Below, piece after piece: positions 35,759 to 45,245 of a DNA stretch of 64,000 bases. A program made the position numbers and the translations under genes. Every line of letters starts with the position of its first letter. Positions within the stretch are counted from its first letter, which is position 1. Origin of the DNA: Faecalibacterium sp. GTDB taxonomy: Bacteria; Bacillota; Clostridia; Oscillospirales; Ruminococcaceae. Location of the stretch: positions 1 to 64,000 of the forward strand of contig JALCRP010000009.1 of NCBI GenBank assembly GCA_022652735.1, written 5' to 3'. A model generated the notes under the pieces. It made no database searches. It worked only from the letters and a program-made list of their open reading frames with translations, and was not told where the DNA came from.

Positions 35759-38700
35759 ATTTCTGGTTTTCTACCGGTGTTGCCCGATGCGTGATCTGCT
35801 CGGCAAGTGTATGATACATATCCTGCGGCTCGATCGGCTTGGAAAGATAGGCATTCATGCCCGCCTGCTGTGCCTTATGAATGTCCTCGGCAAAAGCGTT
35901 TGCCGAAAGCGCTATAATCGGCACAGTTTGGGCTTCCGGGCAGGCAAGCGCACGGATAGCCCGCGCCGCATCCAGCCCGTTCATGATCGGCATGCGCACA
36001 TCCATCAGGATGGCATCATAGCTGCCCGGCGCCGCAGCGAAATGCTCTACGGCTTCCTGCCCGTTCGTGGCGCAATCTACCTGTACATTTTTCTTTTCCA
36101 GCAGCGTCCGGGTGATGATTGCATTGATGCGGTTGTCCTCCGTGAGCAGAATGCGTTTCCCGGCCAGAACAGAAAAGTCGCCGTATTCTGTGCGGTGCGC
36201 AGAGCGCTGCTCTTGCGGGAAAGCCTCCTGCATGGGCAGCACGACCGTGAAGGTCGTGCCCTTTTCCCGTGCGCTTTCTACCGAGATGGTGCCATGCATC
36301 ATCTCAACCAGCTGCTTGACGATGGAAAGCCCAAGCCCGGTGCCCTCAATGGTCTGGGTTTCGGGCGTATCCTCGCGGGAAAACGGCTCGAACATGTGCT
36401 TTTGAAATTCCTCGCTCATGCCGATGCCGGTATCCGCCACGACAAATTGCACCAAATACTCGCCGTCCGGCTGCTTTTGCTCGTCGATTTTCAGGCTGAC
36501 GCTGCCGCCTTGTGGCGTATACTTTACGGCGTTTGAAAGCAGATTGAAGAAGATCTGATTGATGCGCACCTTATCCGCCATCGCCCAGTGTATCCCCTGC
36601 GTAGGCTTATCCATTAAAAAGTGAATGCTCTTTTTTTCGCAGAGCGGCGAGATCAGCAAATCCATCTGGCGGAAGAAATCTTCCCGCTGGTAGGGCGCCG
36701 GATTGAGATGGATCGACATATTTTCAATGCGCGTCATATCCAGCACATCATTGATCTGCCGCAAAAGCAGCCCGCTGGCGTCCTGAATCTTATTGAGATA
36801 GTCTTTTACACAGGCCGGATGTTCCGTCTCATCTTGCGCCAGCGTCGTCAAACCAATAATGGCGTTCATCGGGGTGCGCATTTCGTGGCTCATGTGCGAG
36901 AGAAAATCCGCCTTGGCTTGGCTGGCTCGCTCGGCTTTGTACAGCGCCTCTTCCAGCGCGTTCTGCTGCTTTTGCTGCTGGCAGAACATTTCCGTAACGT
37001 CCGCGCGCGTAAAAAGGATCAGATGATGGTCGCTGTCCAAATAGGAAAAGCTCCACCGCAGTATTTTCTCGCCCTCTGGGATCACCGCATGGAAAACGCA
37101 AACGTAGCTATCCTCTTTTTCCAAATGCGCCTGCACGTTTTCCAAGCTCATCTTAGCCATCGCCTGCTGGCGCTGGGCAGGCACAATATAGTCCTGCACA
37201 AAGGCGCAAAGGTTTTCGTTGTAAGGGGCGGTTCCCTCTTTGCCGGGTATCTCTCCAATTTTATTGCTCATACGGTAGCTGCGGATGTTGCCGGTAATGA
37301 CGTTCAGCAGGCCCAAAAACTGATAGTTGTGGTCCATGATGCGGTCAATGATCGCGGCCGTCGTTTTCTGTGCGTCAATATTATAGGTATAGGCAAATGC
37401 TTTCAAATCGTGGTTGACGGGGTCGTGATAGGCGCGCACGGAAAAGCGCACCCACATGCTGTCGCCGTCATTTTTGCGGCGCAGATATTCCAGGTGGCTT
37501 TCTGCACCGGATTGGGCGCTTTCCAGCAGATTTTTAAGGCTAAGCAAGTTACGGATGCGGATCGCATCTGCCGGGTATTTTGCCGTGTTGCCCAAAGCTT
37601 CCACGGCGCGGCCATAGGGCATACCTTCGGCCAAAACCGAAATGCCTGTATCGGCGATGTAGCTTTCTACCAAATAGCGGTTCATATTTAGGCAAATTTT
37701 AGCCAGCAGGCCATTTTCGTGTGAGGTTTCCTGATAGCGAAGCTCTTCGCGCACCTTGCGCAGCTGCTCTTGATACTCCTGCACACGCCGCTGGCGCTTG
37801 GCCGCTTTTTCCGTCACGTCGCTCAGCATGGCGCAGTAATAGCGGGTACCATCTCCAAAATTCACAGGGGCAGCCTGCATTTCGATCCAGCGTTTGGCGC
37901 CGCCCTTTGGGCAAATGGAAAATTCTTCTTTGATGCTTCGGTTGCGGTATACGGCGACGGTACAGGCAGCATGCAAACGCTCCTGATCCTGCGAATCCAC
38001 TTGGGCCCGCAGCGTCCTTATGTCGTTCTCTCCGGGGCGGCCTTGGATGCCCAGCAGCTTCGCCACGGTGGTGCTGCTATAAATGCAGATCAGCTCCAGC
38101 TCTTCTACCCGGAAAATCAGCATGCCGCACGGCATAGCATCGAGAATGCGATGTATTTTTTCGTTAGCCGTTTTCTGGATCTGCGCCGCATCTTGCTGAT
38201 CGGTAATGTCGGAGAGAATCTCCACAAAAGCTTCGCGGCCTTTCCAGCGCAGCGGATGGCATCGGCTTTGGTAGCGGCGGCCGTTCCAGCAGCCGTCCGC
38301 CTCGCCGTTATAGGAAGCATCCGGCACAAAGCCGCGAAGCACACAGGCGCCTTGGCTGTCTGTAAGATACTCGCAGCATTTTTTTCCAACAATCTGCGAA
38401 ATCGGTTTTTGTGCTAAGCGCGCCGCCGCCTCGTTGGCATAATATACGGTTTGATCGTTGCAATCGCCCACCAGCACAGCATCGTCCGTTTGGTTCAGAA
38501 TGTCGCGATAAAGGCGCTCCGGCGTGTCCTCCGCGTTTGCCCACTGGCAAATGCAGTAGCCGCTTGCCGGCCAATAGAAAGACACCGAAAGTGTACGGCC
38601 CAGCACACGGCTTTCGCATTGCAGCTGCCCCGCCCGCCGGGTAGCGGCATTGCGCCGAAGCAAAGCCAGCAGCGCAGGCTTCCGCTCGCCGCCCGGCAAG

Positions 38701-38930
38701 CCGCAACCGGCGCCAAGAAGCTCCTCCTGTGGGTGCAGCATAAGCTGGGCGGCCGCCTCATTGGCATACAAAACCTCTGTTTCTATGCCGTGCGGCAGCG
38801 GCACAACATGCAAAAGCTCCATCGCCTGCGGGCTGCCTGAAAACGCTGCCGTAACATGCTCTATCCACTCTGCCTTTTCTTGAGCAGAGGAATCTCCGGC
38901 AGGAAAATTTTCCGCCGCTTGTATTTTCAT
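35757..38930 (-). CDS. Large cytoplasmic PAS-containing hybrid histidine kinase
   Basis: 1057 residues with no signal peptide and no convincing membrane helix. At least three PAS-like sensor modules occupy roughly residues 30-640 (for example [56 protein letters not shown], with PAC-like [13 protein letters not shown]). Then HisKA ([11 protein letters not shown], near 680), HATPase ([11 protein letters not shown]-box GLGLSIVKQ) and one C-terminal receiver with Asp in [12 protein letters not shown] (near 976). It is convergent with the Hpt-linked kinase. No response regulator with a DNA-binding or GGDEF output lies nearby. Start: ATG with GGGAGG 11 bases upstream; a farther in-frame ATG lacks a site. 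Confidence 0.9.
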   Translation of the reverse strand: MKIQAAENFPAGDSSAQEKAEWIEHVTAAFSGSPQAMELLHVVPLPHGIETEVLYANEAAAQLMLHPQEELLGAGCGLPGGERKPALLALLRRNAATRRAGQLQCESRVLGRTLSVSFYWPASGYCICQWANAEDTPERLYRDILNQTDDAVLVGDCNDQTVYYANEAAARLAQKPISQIVGKKCCEYLTDSQGACVLRGFVPDASYNGEADGCWNGRRYQSRCHPLRWKGREAFVEILSDITDQQDAAQIQKTANEKIHRILDAMPCGMLIFRVEELELICIYSSTTVAKLLGIQGRPGENDIRTLRAQVDSQDQERLHAACTVAVYRNRSIKEEFSICPKGGAKRWIEMQAAPVNFGDGTRYYCAMLSDVTEKAAKRQRRVQEYQEQLRKVREELRYQETSHENGLLAKICLNMNRYLVESYIADTGISVLAEGMPYGRAVEALGNTAKYPADAIRIRNLLSLKNLLESAQSGAESHLEYLRRKNDGDSMWVRFSVRAYHDPVNHDLKAFAYTYNIDAQKTTAAIIDRIMDHNYQFLGLLNVITGNIRSYRMSNKIGEIPGKEGTAPYNENLCAFVQDYIVPAQRQQAMAKMSLENVQAHLEKEDSYVCVFHAVIPEGEKILRWSFSYLDSDHHLILFTRADVTEMFCQQQKQQNALEEALYKAERASQAKADFLSHMSHEMRTPMNAIIGLTTLAQDETEHPACVKDYLNKIQDASGLLLRQINDVLDMTRIENMSIHLNPAPYQREDFFRQMDLLISPLCEKKSIHFLMDKPTQGIHWAMADKVRINQIFFNLLSNAVKYTPQGGSVSLKIDEQKQPDGEYLVQFVVADTGIGMSEEFQKHMFEPFSREDTPETQTIEGTGLGLSIVKQLVEMMHGTISVESAREKGTTFTVVLPMQEAFPQEQRSAHRTEYGDFSVLAGKRILLTEDNRINAIITRTLLEKKNVQVDCATNGQEAVEHFAAAPGSYDAILMDVRMPIMNGLDAARAIRALACPEAQTVPIIALSANAFAEDIHKAQQAGMNAYLSKPIEPQDMYHTLAEQITHRATPVENQK

Positions 38931-39061
38931 TTCAGCATGCGCCTCCCGTCGTCGGCTGCCGCAAAGCGGCCAGCCATTTCTGTCCACATTCTATCATGCC
39001 CGCGCACATTTTGCTATGCTGCTGCGCACTTTATTTTGTTTTCGTACGGAATTTTCCGCAA

Positions 39062-39100
39062 AAAAACAAAAAAGGCAGCCCTGCAAAATTGCAGAGCCGC
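39062..39100 (-). terminator. Terminator of the small membrane protein gene
   Basis: Minus strand GGCGGCTCTGC / GCAGGGCTGCC, 11 pairs including two G-U, 6-base loop, followed by TTTTTT and more T. Confidence 0.8.
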
Positions 39101-39124
39101 CCGCGCACGGTACACGGCAGCGGT

Positions 39125-39472
39125 TTATGCTTCCCCGCCCTTTTGTTCCGAATCATTTTTGCCGGCGTCTTGTGCCTCGGCCTCACGCAGTTCCTGCTGC
39201 ATTTCCGCCTCGGTACATTCAGCCGCCTGCAACGCTTTGCGGTATTCCTGCCACGCGTACCAGCCAAACCAGCCTGCTACACCGATAAACAGCAGACAAA
39301 TCAGCACAACTGCTACCAACGGAACCGGGCTTTCCCCTCGCAGCGTACCCGAGCCGATCTGAAACGTCAGATAGACCAAATATGCCGCAACCAAGATGCG
39401 AAAGCCGAAAGCCGTTGTCGCCTTGTTCTTTTTTTGCAGATCGTAGTGCTTTTCTTGTGCTGTATGATGCAT
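39125..39472 (-). CDS. Small membrane protein of unknown function
   Basis: 115 residues with two hydrophobic segments (about AFGFRILVAAYLVYLTFQI and PVPLVAVVLICLLFIGVAGWFGWYAW), a basic N-terminal part and an acidic, Glu/Gln-rich helical tail likely in the cytoplasm. No family recognised. Start at the ATG preceded by GGAGGG. It has its own terminator and lies after the transporter operon terminator, so it is probably a single-gene unit. Confidence 0.7.
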   Translation of the reverse strand: MHHTAQEKHYDLQKKNKATTAFGFRILVAAYLVYLTFQIGSGTLRGESPVPLVAVVLICLLFIGVAGWFGWYAWQEYRKALQAAECTEAEMQQELREAEAQDAGKNDSEQKGGEA

Positions 39473-39510
39473 TTTTCCCTCCGCAGGCACAGTGCCGGCT
39501 TTTTGTTTTG

Positions 39511-39561
39511 TAAAAATGTGGGGGCGGCAGAGCGCCCCTGATGGCGCCCCGCCGCCCCCAC
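39511..39561 (-). terminator. Terminator of the multiple-monosaccharide transporter operon
   Basis: Minus strand GTGGGGGCGGC / GCCGCCCCCAC arms with an inner GGGCGC/GGCGCTC helix, followed by ATTTTTA. Confidence 0.85.
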
Positions 39562-39580
39562 GCAGACGATATTGGCGAAA

Positions 39581-40741
39581 TCAGGCTTTGCCCGTCTTGT
39601 GGTTCGACACAACGTCGAAGATGACGGCAACCAGCAAAACCGCGCCCTTTACAACATACTGCCAGTTGTTATCCAAGCCATAAATCGACATGCCTTGGTT
39701 GATAACGCCCAGCAGAATGGCGCCGACGATGATGCCCGCCACAGAGCCGCTGCCACCGTAAGCGGAAGCGCCGCCGATGAAGCAGGAGCCGATAGCATCC
39801 ATTTCGTAAGAGGTGCCGGTATCGCCGTTGACGGAGCCGATACGGGCCGCCACCAGCAGGCCGGAGAAGCCGGCCAGAATGCTCATGGAGCAATATGCCC
39901 AGAAGTAAACCTTCTTGGTATCAATGCCGGAAAGCTTCGTGGCCTTTTCGTTGCCGCCCACGGCGTAGAAATAGCGGCCGAAAGCGGTTTTCGCGGTGAT
40001 GAACGCATAAAGCAGGATTACAGCCAGAATCCACAGCAGCATAACTGGGATGCCCTTGTAGTTCGCAAGCTTCCAGCAGTAGGCGAGGATCAGGATGTCA
40101 ATCACTGCGATCTTGCCGAACGCCACGCCGGCGGATTCCATCGCATAGCCTTTCTTGGCTTTCTTCTGGCGGCTCAGCACCGTATTTACCAGCAGTGCGA
40201 TCGCAATCACAACGCCGGCAATCATTGCGGAGTATTTCACAGCGCCGCTGTCAAGGCCGGGGACATTGATGTAAGAGGCAAAGATGCCCAAAAACAGTTT
40301 GTTCGAGACGTTGACAGTTTTGCTCGCCAGAACAACACGCCCTAAGCCGCGGAACAAGAACATGCCGGCCAGTGTGCAGATGAAAGGCGGGATATGGATA
40401 TAGCCGATCCAGAAGCCTTGCCATACACCGATCAGCACGGCGAACGCCATGCAGATCACAATGACCAGAACCGCGTTCATGTTGAACTTATCCATCAGCT
40501 GGGCTGCGATTGCGCCAACAAGGCACAAGGTAGAGCCTACGGAAAGGTCCACGTTGCCGCCCGTCAGGATGCACAGCAGCATGCCGCAGGCCATCACCAG
40601 CACGTAAGAGTTCTGCAAAAGCAGGTTTGAAATGTTCTGTGCGTACAAAAGGCGCCCGCCCGTCAGGGCTGTGAAGAAGATGAACACCACCACAAGGGCG
40701 ATCGTCATCGTGTATTTTTTCAAAAATGCAGATGCTTTCAT
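39581..40741 (-). CDS. mmsB: Multiple-monosaccharide ABC transporter permease
   Basis: 386 residues, about ten helices. Signatures of the ribose/xylose permease family: GNVDLSVGSTLCLVGAIAA, PPFICTLAGMFLFRGLGRVVL, TAFGRYFYAVGGNEKATKLSGIDTKKV (coupling loop) and the late GASAYGGSGSVAGIIVGAILLGVI. The length and the insertion around SRQKKAKKGYAMESAG match the GguB/MmsB type. It forms the channel as a homodimer. The gene starts four bases after the mmsA stop, so the two are coupled. Confidence 0.94.
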   Translation of the reverse strand: MKASAFLKKYTMTIALVVVFIFFTALTGGRLLYAQNISNLLLQNSYVLVMACGMLLCILTGGNVDLSVGSTLCLVGAIAAQLMDKFNMNAVLVIVICMAFAVLIGVWQGFWIGYIHIPPFICTLAGMFLFRGLGRVVLASKTVNVSNKLFLGIFASYINVPGLDSGAVKYSAMIAGVVIAIALLVNTVLSRQKKAKKGYAMESAGVAFGKIAVIDILILAYCWKLANYKGIPVMLLWILAVILLYAFITAKTAFGRYFYAVGGNEKATKLSGIDTKKVYFWAYCSMSILAGFSGLLVAARIGSVNGDTGTSYEMDAIGSCFIGGASAYGGSGSVAGIIVGAILLGVINQGMSIYGLDNNWQYVVKGAVLLVAVIFDVVSNHKTGKA

Positions 40742-40744
40742 GGA

Positions 40745-42316
40745 TTACACTCCCTTATTCTCAGCTTTATCGGTGCCGCCGCTCTTTTTTTCAGACTGCA
40801 TGATGGCGCCCATGATCTTTTCCTGCGACGCCTCGGAGCCTTTCATTTCGGCGACGATACGGCCCTCATTCATGACATAGATACGATCGCACATGCCGAG
40901 CAATTCCGGCAGTTCCGAGGAGATCATCACCACGGATTTTCCCTGCTTGACCATATCGTTCATAATGCAGTAGATTTCGTACTTCGCGCCGACGTCGATA
41001 CCACGGGTGGGTTCATCCAACATCAGCACATCCGGGTCTGCGAACATCCATTTCGACAGCAGAACCTTCTGTTGGTTGCCGCCGGAAAGGTTGCCGACGT
41101 TTTGCTGCACGGAGGGGGTTTTGGTGTCCATCTTTTTCTTGTATTCTTCCGCGTACTTGTTTTCCTTGTCCACGTCAATGACGCCGCGGTCGCATACCTT
41201 TTCCAAGCGGGCCATCGTCGTGTTGCGGGCGATGGTATCCGTCAAAACGAGGCCATTATCCTTACGGTCCTCGGTAACATAAGCGACGCCGGCCTCAATG
41301 GCCTCGCGCTCGTTTTTCAGGTGTACTTCCTTACCGTTGATAAACAGCTGCCCGCTAATGCCGGTGCCGTAGCTGTGGCCGAAGATCGAGCGCGCCAGCT
41401 CGGTGCGGCCTGCGCCCTGCAGGCCGGAAAAGCCAACGATCTCGCCTTTATGTACGTTGAACGAGACATGATTGACGACCTGCTTTTCAGTATAGACGGG
41501 ATGGTGCACAGCCCAATCCTTTACCTCCATGCCGACTTCATCGCTGATCTTGTGCTCGCGCGCGGGGAAGCGCTCGGTCAGCTCACGGCCGACCATGCCT
41601 TTGATGATGCGCTCCTCGTCGATGTTGTGGTCGGCGTTTTCGATTGTTTCGATCGTGGAGCCGTCGCGCAAAACCGTGATGCGATCTGCTACATAAGAAA
41701 CCTCAGAAAGCTTATGCGAGATGATGATGGATGTCATGCCGTTCTTTTTGAATTCCAACAGCATATCCAACAGCATTTTGGAATCTTCCTCGTTCAAGGA
41801 AGAAGTCGGCTCGTCGAGGATCAGCAGCTTGACGTTTTTCGAGAGCGCTTTTGCGATCTCCACCAGCTGCTGTTTGCCTGTGCCGATGTCCTTAATCAAT
41901 GTCTGCGGCGAATCCTTCAGGCCGACCTGCTTCAGGTGCTTGTCGGCTTGGCTGTAGGTTTCGTCCCAGTCGATGCCCATCTTGCCCTTGCGCTCGTTGC
42001 CAAGGAACATGTTTTCGCCGATAGACAGCTCCGGGATCAGCGCCAGCTCCTGATGGATGATAACGATGCCGAGCTTTTCGCTGTCGCGCACCGTCTTAAA
42101 CTGGCACTCCTTGCCGTCATAAATAATTTTGCCGGAATAATCCCCATAAGGGATCGTGCCCGAAAGCACATTCATCAGCGTGGATTTTCCCGCGCCGTTT
42201 TCTCCGACCAGTGCATGGATCTTGCCGCGGTGCACATCCAGATTTACATCGTTCAGCGCACGGACGCCGGGATACAGCTTTGTGATATTTTGCATCACCA
42301 GAATATCGTCTGCCAA
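40745..42316 (-). CDS. mmsA: Multiple-monosaccharide ABC transporter ATP-binding protein
   Basis: 523 residues, two ABC domains. Domain 1: Walker [10 protein letters not shown], signature region [11 protein letters not shown], Walker [16 protein letters not shown]. Domain 2: degenerate Walker [10 protein letters not shown], signature LSGGNQQKV, Walker [16 protein letters not shown]. Matches the GguA/MmsA class that energises uptake of several aldoses. The start is a TTG with GGAGGG seven to eight bases upstream. A 147-base gap with a strong hairpin separates it from the binding-protein gene. Confidence 0.94.
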   Translation of the reverse strand: MADDILVMQNITKLYPGVRALNDVNLDVHRGKIHALVGENGAGKSTLMNVLSGTIPYGDYSGKIIYDGKECQFKTVRDSEKLGIVIIHQELALIPELSIGENMFLGNERKGKMGIDWDETYSQADKHLKQVGLKDSPQTLIKDIGTGKQQLVEIAKALSKNVKLLILDEPTSSLNEEDSKMLLDMLLEFKKNGMTSIIISHKLSEVSYVADRITVLRDGSTIETIENADHNIDEERIIKGMVGRELTERFPAREHKISDEVGMEVKDWAVHHPVYTEKQVVNHVSFNVHKGEIVGFSGLQGAGRTELARSIFGHSYGTGISGQLFINGKEVHLKNEREAIEAGVAYVTEDRKDNGLVLTDTIARNTTMARLEKVCDRGVIDVDKENKYAEEYKKKMDTKTPSVQQNVGNLSGGNQQKVLLSKWMFADPDVLMLDEPTRGIDVGAKYEIYCIMNDMVKQGKSVVMISSELPELLGMCDRIYVMNEGRIVAEMKGSEASQEKIMGAIMQSEKKSGGTDKAENKGV

Positions 42317-42368
42317 ATTCTTGCCCTCCTAACTTTTCGCTCGGGGTTCGGATCGTTTTAAGAAGAAG

Positions 42369-42398
42369 AAATGGACGGGGCACAAGCCCCGCCCATTT
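42369..42398 (-). terminator. Intercistronic hairpin after chvE
   Basis: Minus strand AAATGGGCGGGGC / GCCCCGTCCATTT, 13 pairs with one G-U, 4-base loop. No strong T-run follows, so it more likely protects the chvE message or reduces read-through than ends transcription fully. Confidence 0.7.
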
Positions 42399-42463
42399 CG
42401 TTGCGTTTCCGCTGTTCATGCTTGGGCTGTTGCGTGATAAAGGTTTACACCGAAACCTCGAAA

Positions 42464-43660
42464 TCAGCCAACTGCCTTCGGGTAGTTGCCGTCCATCGTA
42501 TAGTAGCCCGTGTCAACCAGCTCTTTCTGGAGGTTGTCTTTGGTAACAACGACCGGAACCAGCAGGTAAGAAGGAATGATGCCGGTGCCGTTATCGTAGC
42601 TCTCGGTATCATAGGTGCAGTCGAAGCTCCAGCCGGAATCGGAGATCAGGCCCTCATCCGGGGTCTTGCCGCTCATGATGGCCGTAGCCAGATCGAGCGT
42701 AACAACGGCTTCGTTTGCCACAGCCTTATAAACGGTCATGCTCTGCTTGCCATCAACGATGTTGGCGAGGTTTGCTTCGTCGCCGTCCTGCCCGGTGATG
42801 ATCGGGGTGTTGGAGCCGGCGTAGTCGGATTCAATCGCCTTCGTGACGCCCAGAGCGGTAGAGTCGTTGGAGCAAAGTGCAACATCCAGCACGGTGCCGT
42901 CGGAGTAGTAGGAAGCCAGCACGTTCTGCATGCGGCTCATGGCGGTATCGGTGCTCCAAGAAGCGGTTGCAACCTTCTCGAAGGTGTTCTGGCCGGAAGG
43001 AATCTTCAGGATGCCGGCATCGATGTACGGCTTCAGGGTATCATAAGCGCCGTTGAAGAAGAAGCCGGCGTTGTTATCGGCCGGGTCGCCTGCGGTAAAT
43101 TCGATGTTGTAGCTCTTGGAGGTATCCTTGACATCGAGCTTCAGCGTGTCGATAACATACTGGCCCTGCAGGGCGCCGACCGTGTAGTTATCGAAAGATA
43201 CGTAGTAGCCGATGGAGTCGGTGTTCATAATCAGACGGTCGTAAGAAATGACCGGGATGCCGGCCGCTTTTGCGTCGTCCAGAACAGAAAGGCTCTCACC
43301 GTCGATAGCGGCGACAACCAGAATGCTCGGTTTGTCGGAGATCAGGTTCTGGATGTCGTTCACCTGCTGGTTCACATCGTTATCGGAGTAGGTCAGCTCA
43401 ACCGTATAGCCCTTGCTCTCGAACTGTTCCTTCAGGTAAGAACCGTCACGGTTCCAGCGCTCGAGGCTCTTCGTCGGCATGGAGATGCCAACCAGGCCCG
43501 TGCCCGTTGCTGCTGCGGCGGAAGAAGCCGTAGAGGCGGCCGTGGAAGCCGTAGAAGCCACAGAAGCGGCCGTAGAAGAGCTGCCGCAGGCGGTGAGGCC
43601 CACAGCTGCGGCAGAAACGCCGGCAACCTTCAGGAAATCACGACGAGAAATCTTGTTCAT
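42464..43660 (-). CDS. chvE: Multiple-monosaccharide-binding lipoprotein
   Basis: 398 residues. N-terminus MNKISRRDFLK carries a perfect twin-arginine consensus, followed by a hydrophobic stretch and lipobox LTAC, then an Ala/Ser/Thr-rich linker of about 30 residues. The body is a type-I periplasmic-binding fold: GISMPTKSLERWNRDGSYL, AAIDGESLSVLDDAKAAGIPVISYDRLI and GQDGDEANLANIVDGKQSMTVYK identify the ChvE group that binds arabinose, galactose, glucose or xylose. Promoter, leader of about 94 bases with a ROK-type palindrome, and GAAGGAGG site lie upstream. First gene of chvE-mmsA-mmsB. Confidence 0.95.
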   Translation of the reverse strand: MNKISRRDFLKVAGVSAAAVGLTACGSSSTAASVASTASTAASTASSAAAATGTGLVGISMPTKSLERWNRDGSYLKEQFESKGYTVELTYSDNDVNQQVNDIQNLISDKPSILVVAAIDGESLSVLDDAKAAGIPVISYDRLIMNTDSIGYYVSFDNYTVGALQGQYVIDTLKLDVKDTSKSYNIEFTAGDPADNNAGFFFNGAYDTLKPYIDAGILKIPSGQNTFEKVATASWSTDTAMSRMQNVLASYYSDGTVLDVALCSNDSTALGVTKAIESDYAGSNTPIITGQDGDEANLANIVDGKQSMTVYKAVANEAVVTLDLATAIMSGKTPDEGLISDSGWSFDCTYDTESYDNGTGIIPSYLLVPVVVTKDNLQKELVDTGYYTMDGNYPKAVG

Positions 43661-43725
43661 AAGTATTGTCCTCCTTCATATCTACACTGCGGACTTCCCG
43701 CAGCTGTATGCTTGTTTTGAATGAA

Positions 43726-43736
43726 CTTTTCAAAAG
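43726..43736. promoter_or_regulatory. Candidate ROK operator in the chvE leader
   Basis: CTTTTCAAAAG palindrome (ACTTTTCAAAAG with its flank), centred about 24 bases downstream of the predicted chvE transcription start. It closely resembles the ACTTTTGCAAAAGT palindrome before the ROK gene (45121-45134), in the same position relative to the promoter. Confidence 0.6.
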
Positions 43737-43760
43737 CTTGTTTTCGTAAGTGCTGACGCT

Positions 43761-43789
43761 ATGATAACGGTTCCGAAACTAAAAGTCAA
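43761..43789 (-). promoter_or_regulatory. Promoter of chvE-mmsA-mmsB
   Basis: Minus strand TTGACT (43784-43789), 17-base spacer, TATCAT (43761-43766). Confidence 0.7.
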
Positions 43790-43923
43790 CAATTTTTTGA
43801 GCAGATTCATCAAGTTTGTCCAACATGCATAAGTTCTTTGTGCACATTTTGACATTGTAACTTTTCTTTCATTATTTTGTAATTGTAACACTTTTCTTTT
43901 TTATTTTTATGTTTCTTGCGCAC

Positions 43924-43956
43924 AAAAAAGCCGCTTCGCGCCCGGCGAAACGGCTT
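43924..43956 (-). terminator. Terminator of the ROK regulator gene
   Basis: Minus strand AAGCCGTTTCGC / GCGAAGCGGCTT with one wobble pair, 5-base loop, then TTTTTT. Confidence 0.85.
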
Positions 43957-43974
43957 AGTTCAGGTTACATGCCT

Positions 43975-45108
43975 TTACAGGCTTCCCAAATATTCTTTGA
44001 TAAAGTGCAGTGCGGCGCCGCGCACGACGGCATAGCGAGGGTCCCTCGCCATGCGGATATAATCGGCGTTTTCCTCAAAAGTATTCAGGGCCGCCGCCTT
44101 TTCCCGCAGCTGCGGAAGCCACGGCGCCAGATACTGCGATAAAAAGCCGCCCAGTACCACGTTGCAGTCCAGTGTCATGCGGATCGTGTTGATGCCGATG
44201 GCGAGATGCTGCAAAAAGTCCTCCCAAAGGGCCGCACAGGCGGGGTCGCCATGCCGCAGACGGGAGAAAAATGTTTCGAGCGAGATGCCCTGTTCTTCGC
44301 TTAGGCGCAGCGCCGAGCAATACGCCTCAAGGCAGCCGCGCTTGCCACACTTACAGGGCAGGCCGTTCGGCTCCACGCAGATATGCCCAAACTCGCCGCT
44401 GCGCCGGTTGGCGCCAAGGTAGGGCGCCCCTTGCACCAATACCGCGCCGCCCACGCCATCTTCCAGCGAAAGGTATGCCATATTGTCTTTTTCGCCCCGC
44501 ATAAACCATTCGGTATGGCCGCCGCAGGTGCCGTCGTTGTCGATAAAGCTGGGATACGGCACCTTTTTTTCGATGCTGCCGAGGCTCAGATCCCGCAGGC
44601 GAAGCGTCGGCGCAAGGATAATGTTTTTATGCTGGGCATCAATCACCGCGGGCGCCGCCATGCCGACGCCCAGCATCCGGCCGCGGTCCAGATTGTTCTC
44701 ATCCAAAAAGCGCTCCAGCTCTCGGCTGATGAAATCGCCGATGTCATGCGCCTGCTCGCTGGACATCCGCCGCGTTTTTTTATAGGCAATCGTCTCCAAG
44801 CGCAGGTCAGCCGCGAGGATACGGATGCGGTCGCCCGTGATGGAAATGCCGATGGCAAACTTAGCCCCCGGCTCGACCATATAGCCCATTGCGCGCCGCC
44901 CGCCCGTCGAGCGCTGTGCACCGCTGTAGCAAACAAGCCCCGCCTGTAACAGCTCCGTCAGGTTTTGGTGCACAGTAGGCAGGCTGAGCGAAAGCGCCTG
45001 TGCAATTTCCTGCTTGGTACAGGGTTCAGCGGCTTCGTACAGATGCTGATAGATCGTATTCCGGGTCAAGCGTCTTCTTTCGGTGATGGCTTCGTTTAAC
45101 TGGTTCAT
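43975..45108 (-). CDS. ROK-family transcriptional regulator, probable sugar repressor
   Basis: 377 residues. N-terminal winged helix-turn-helix (TKQEIAQALSLSLPTVHQNLTELLQAGLV, about 25-55), then a ROK sugar-kinase-like domain with IDNDGTCGGHTEW, the GVGGAVLVQG loop and the zinc motif GHICVEPNGLPCKCGKRGCLEAYCS. This is the NagC/XylR class, which releases DNA when a sugar or sugar phosphate binds. I start at the ATG 12 bases after an in-frame GTG because GGAAG stands six bases before it. Neighbouring chvE-mmsA-mmsB and a shared palindrome near both promoters make it the likely regulator of that transporter and of itself. Confidence 0.9.
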   Translation of the reverse strand: MNQLNEAITERRRLTRNTIYQHLYEAAEPCTKQEIAQALSLSLPTVHQNLTELLQAGLVCYSGAQRSTGGRRAMGYMVEPGAKFAIGISITGDRIRILAADLRLETIAYKKTRRMSSEQAHDIGDFISRELERFLDENNLDRGRMLGVGMAAPAVIDAQHKNIILAPTLRLRDLSLGSIEKKVPYPSFIDNDGTCGGHTEWFMRGEKDNMAYLSLEDGVGGAVLVQGAPYLGANRRSGEFGHICVEPNGLPCKCGKRGCLEAYCSALRLSEEQGISLETFFSRLRHGDPACAALWEDFLQHLAIGINTIRMTLDCNVVLGGFLSQYLAPWLPQLREKAAALNTFEENADYIRMARDPRYAVVRGAALHFIKEYLGSL

Positions 45109-45120
45109 AATTTCTTCCAC

Positions 45121-45134
45121 ACTTTTGCAAAAGT
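45121..45134. promoter_or_regulatory. Candidate ROK operator (autoregulation)
   Basis: Perfect palindrome ACTTTTGCAAAAGT, centred about 20 bases after the predicted ROK transcription start and 13 bases before its ATG. Confidence 0.65.
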
Positions 45135-45153
45135 AATAAATAATTCCTCATAA

Positions 45154-45181
45154 ATCATAAACGTTTTTTGCATTTTGTCAA
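45154..45181 (-). promoter_or_regulatory. Promoter of the ROK gene
   Basis: Minus strand perfect TTGACA (45176-45181), 16-base spacer, TATGAT (45154-45159). Confidence 0.75.
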
Positions 45182-45184
45182 TCA

Positions 45185-45214
45185 TTTCCGGGATTTTCCA
45201 TCACTTCCCGGAAA
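45185..45214. repeat. Inverted repeat just upstream of the ROK promoter
   Basis: TTTCCGGGA-N12-TCCCGGAAA, nine perfect pairs, ending four bases before the -35. It could be an activator or operator site, or a weak terminator of the gene at 45246; no T-run follows on the minus strand. Confidence 0.55.
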
Positions 45215-45245
45215 TTTTCGGCAAAAATCAGTGTGTTACCGCTTC

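Larger units (their letters stand above)
43661..43974. other. Intergenic region between chvE and the ROK gene
   Basis: Holds the chvE ribosome site, the palindrome at 43726-43736, the chvE promoter at 43761-43789, an A/T-rich part with two direct copies of ATTGTAAC-TTTTCTTT (43854-43869 and 43882-43899) and the ROK-gene terminator. No coding potential seen. Confidence 0.8.

Noticed and set aside
43854..43899. Direct repeats as a CRISPR or iteron array
   Set aside because: Only two imperfect short copies; no array-like repeat of 25-40 bases with regular spacers was seen anywhere in the window.
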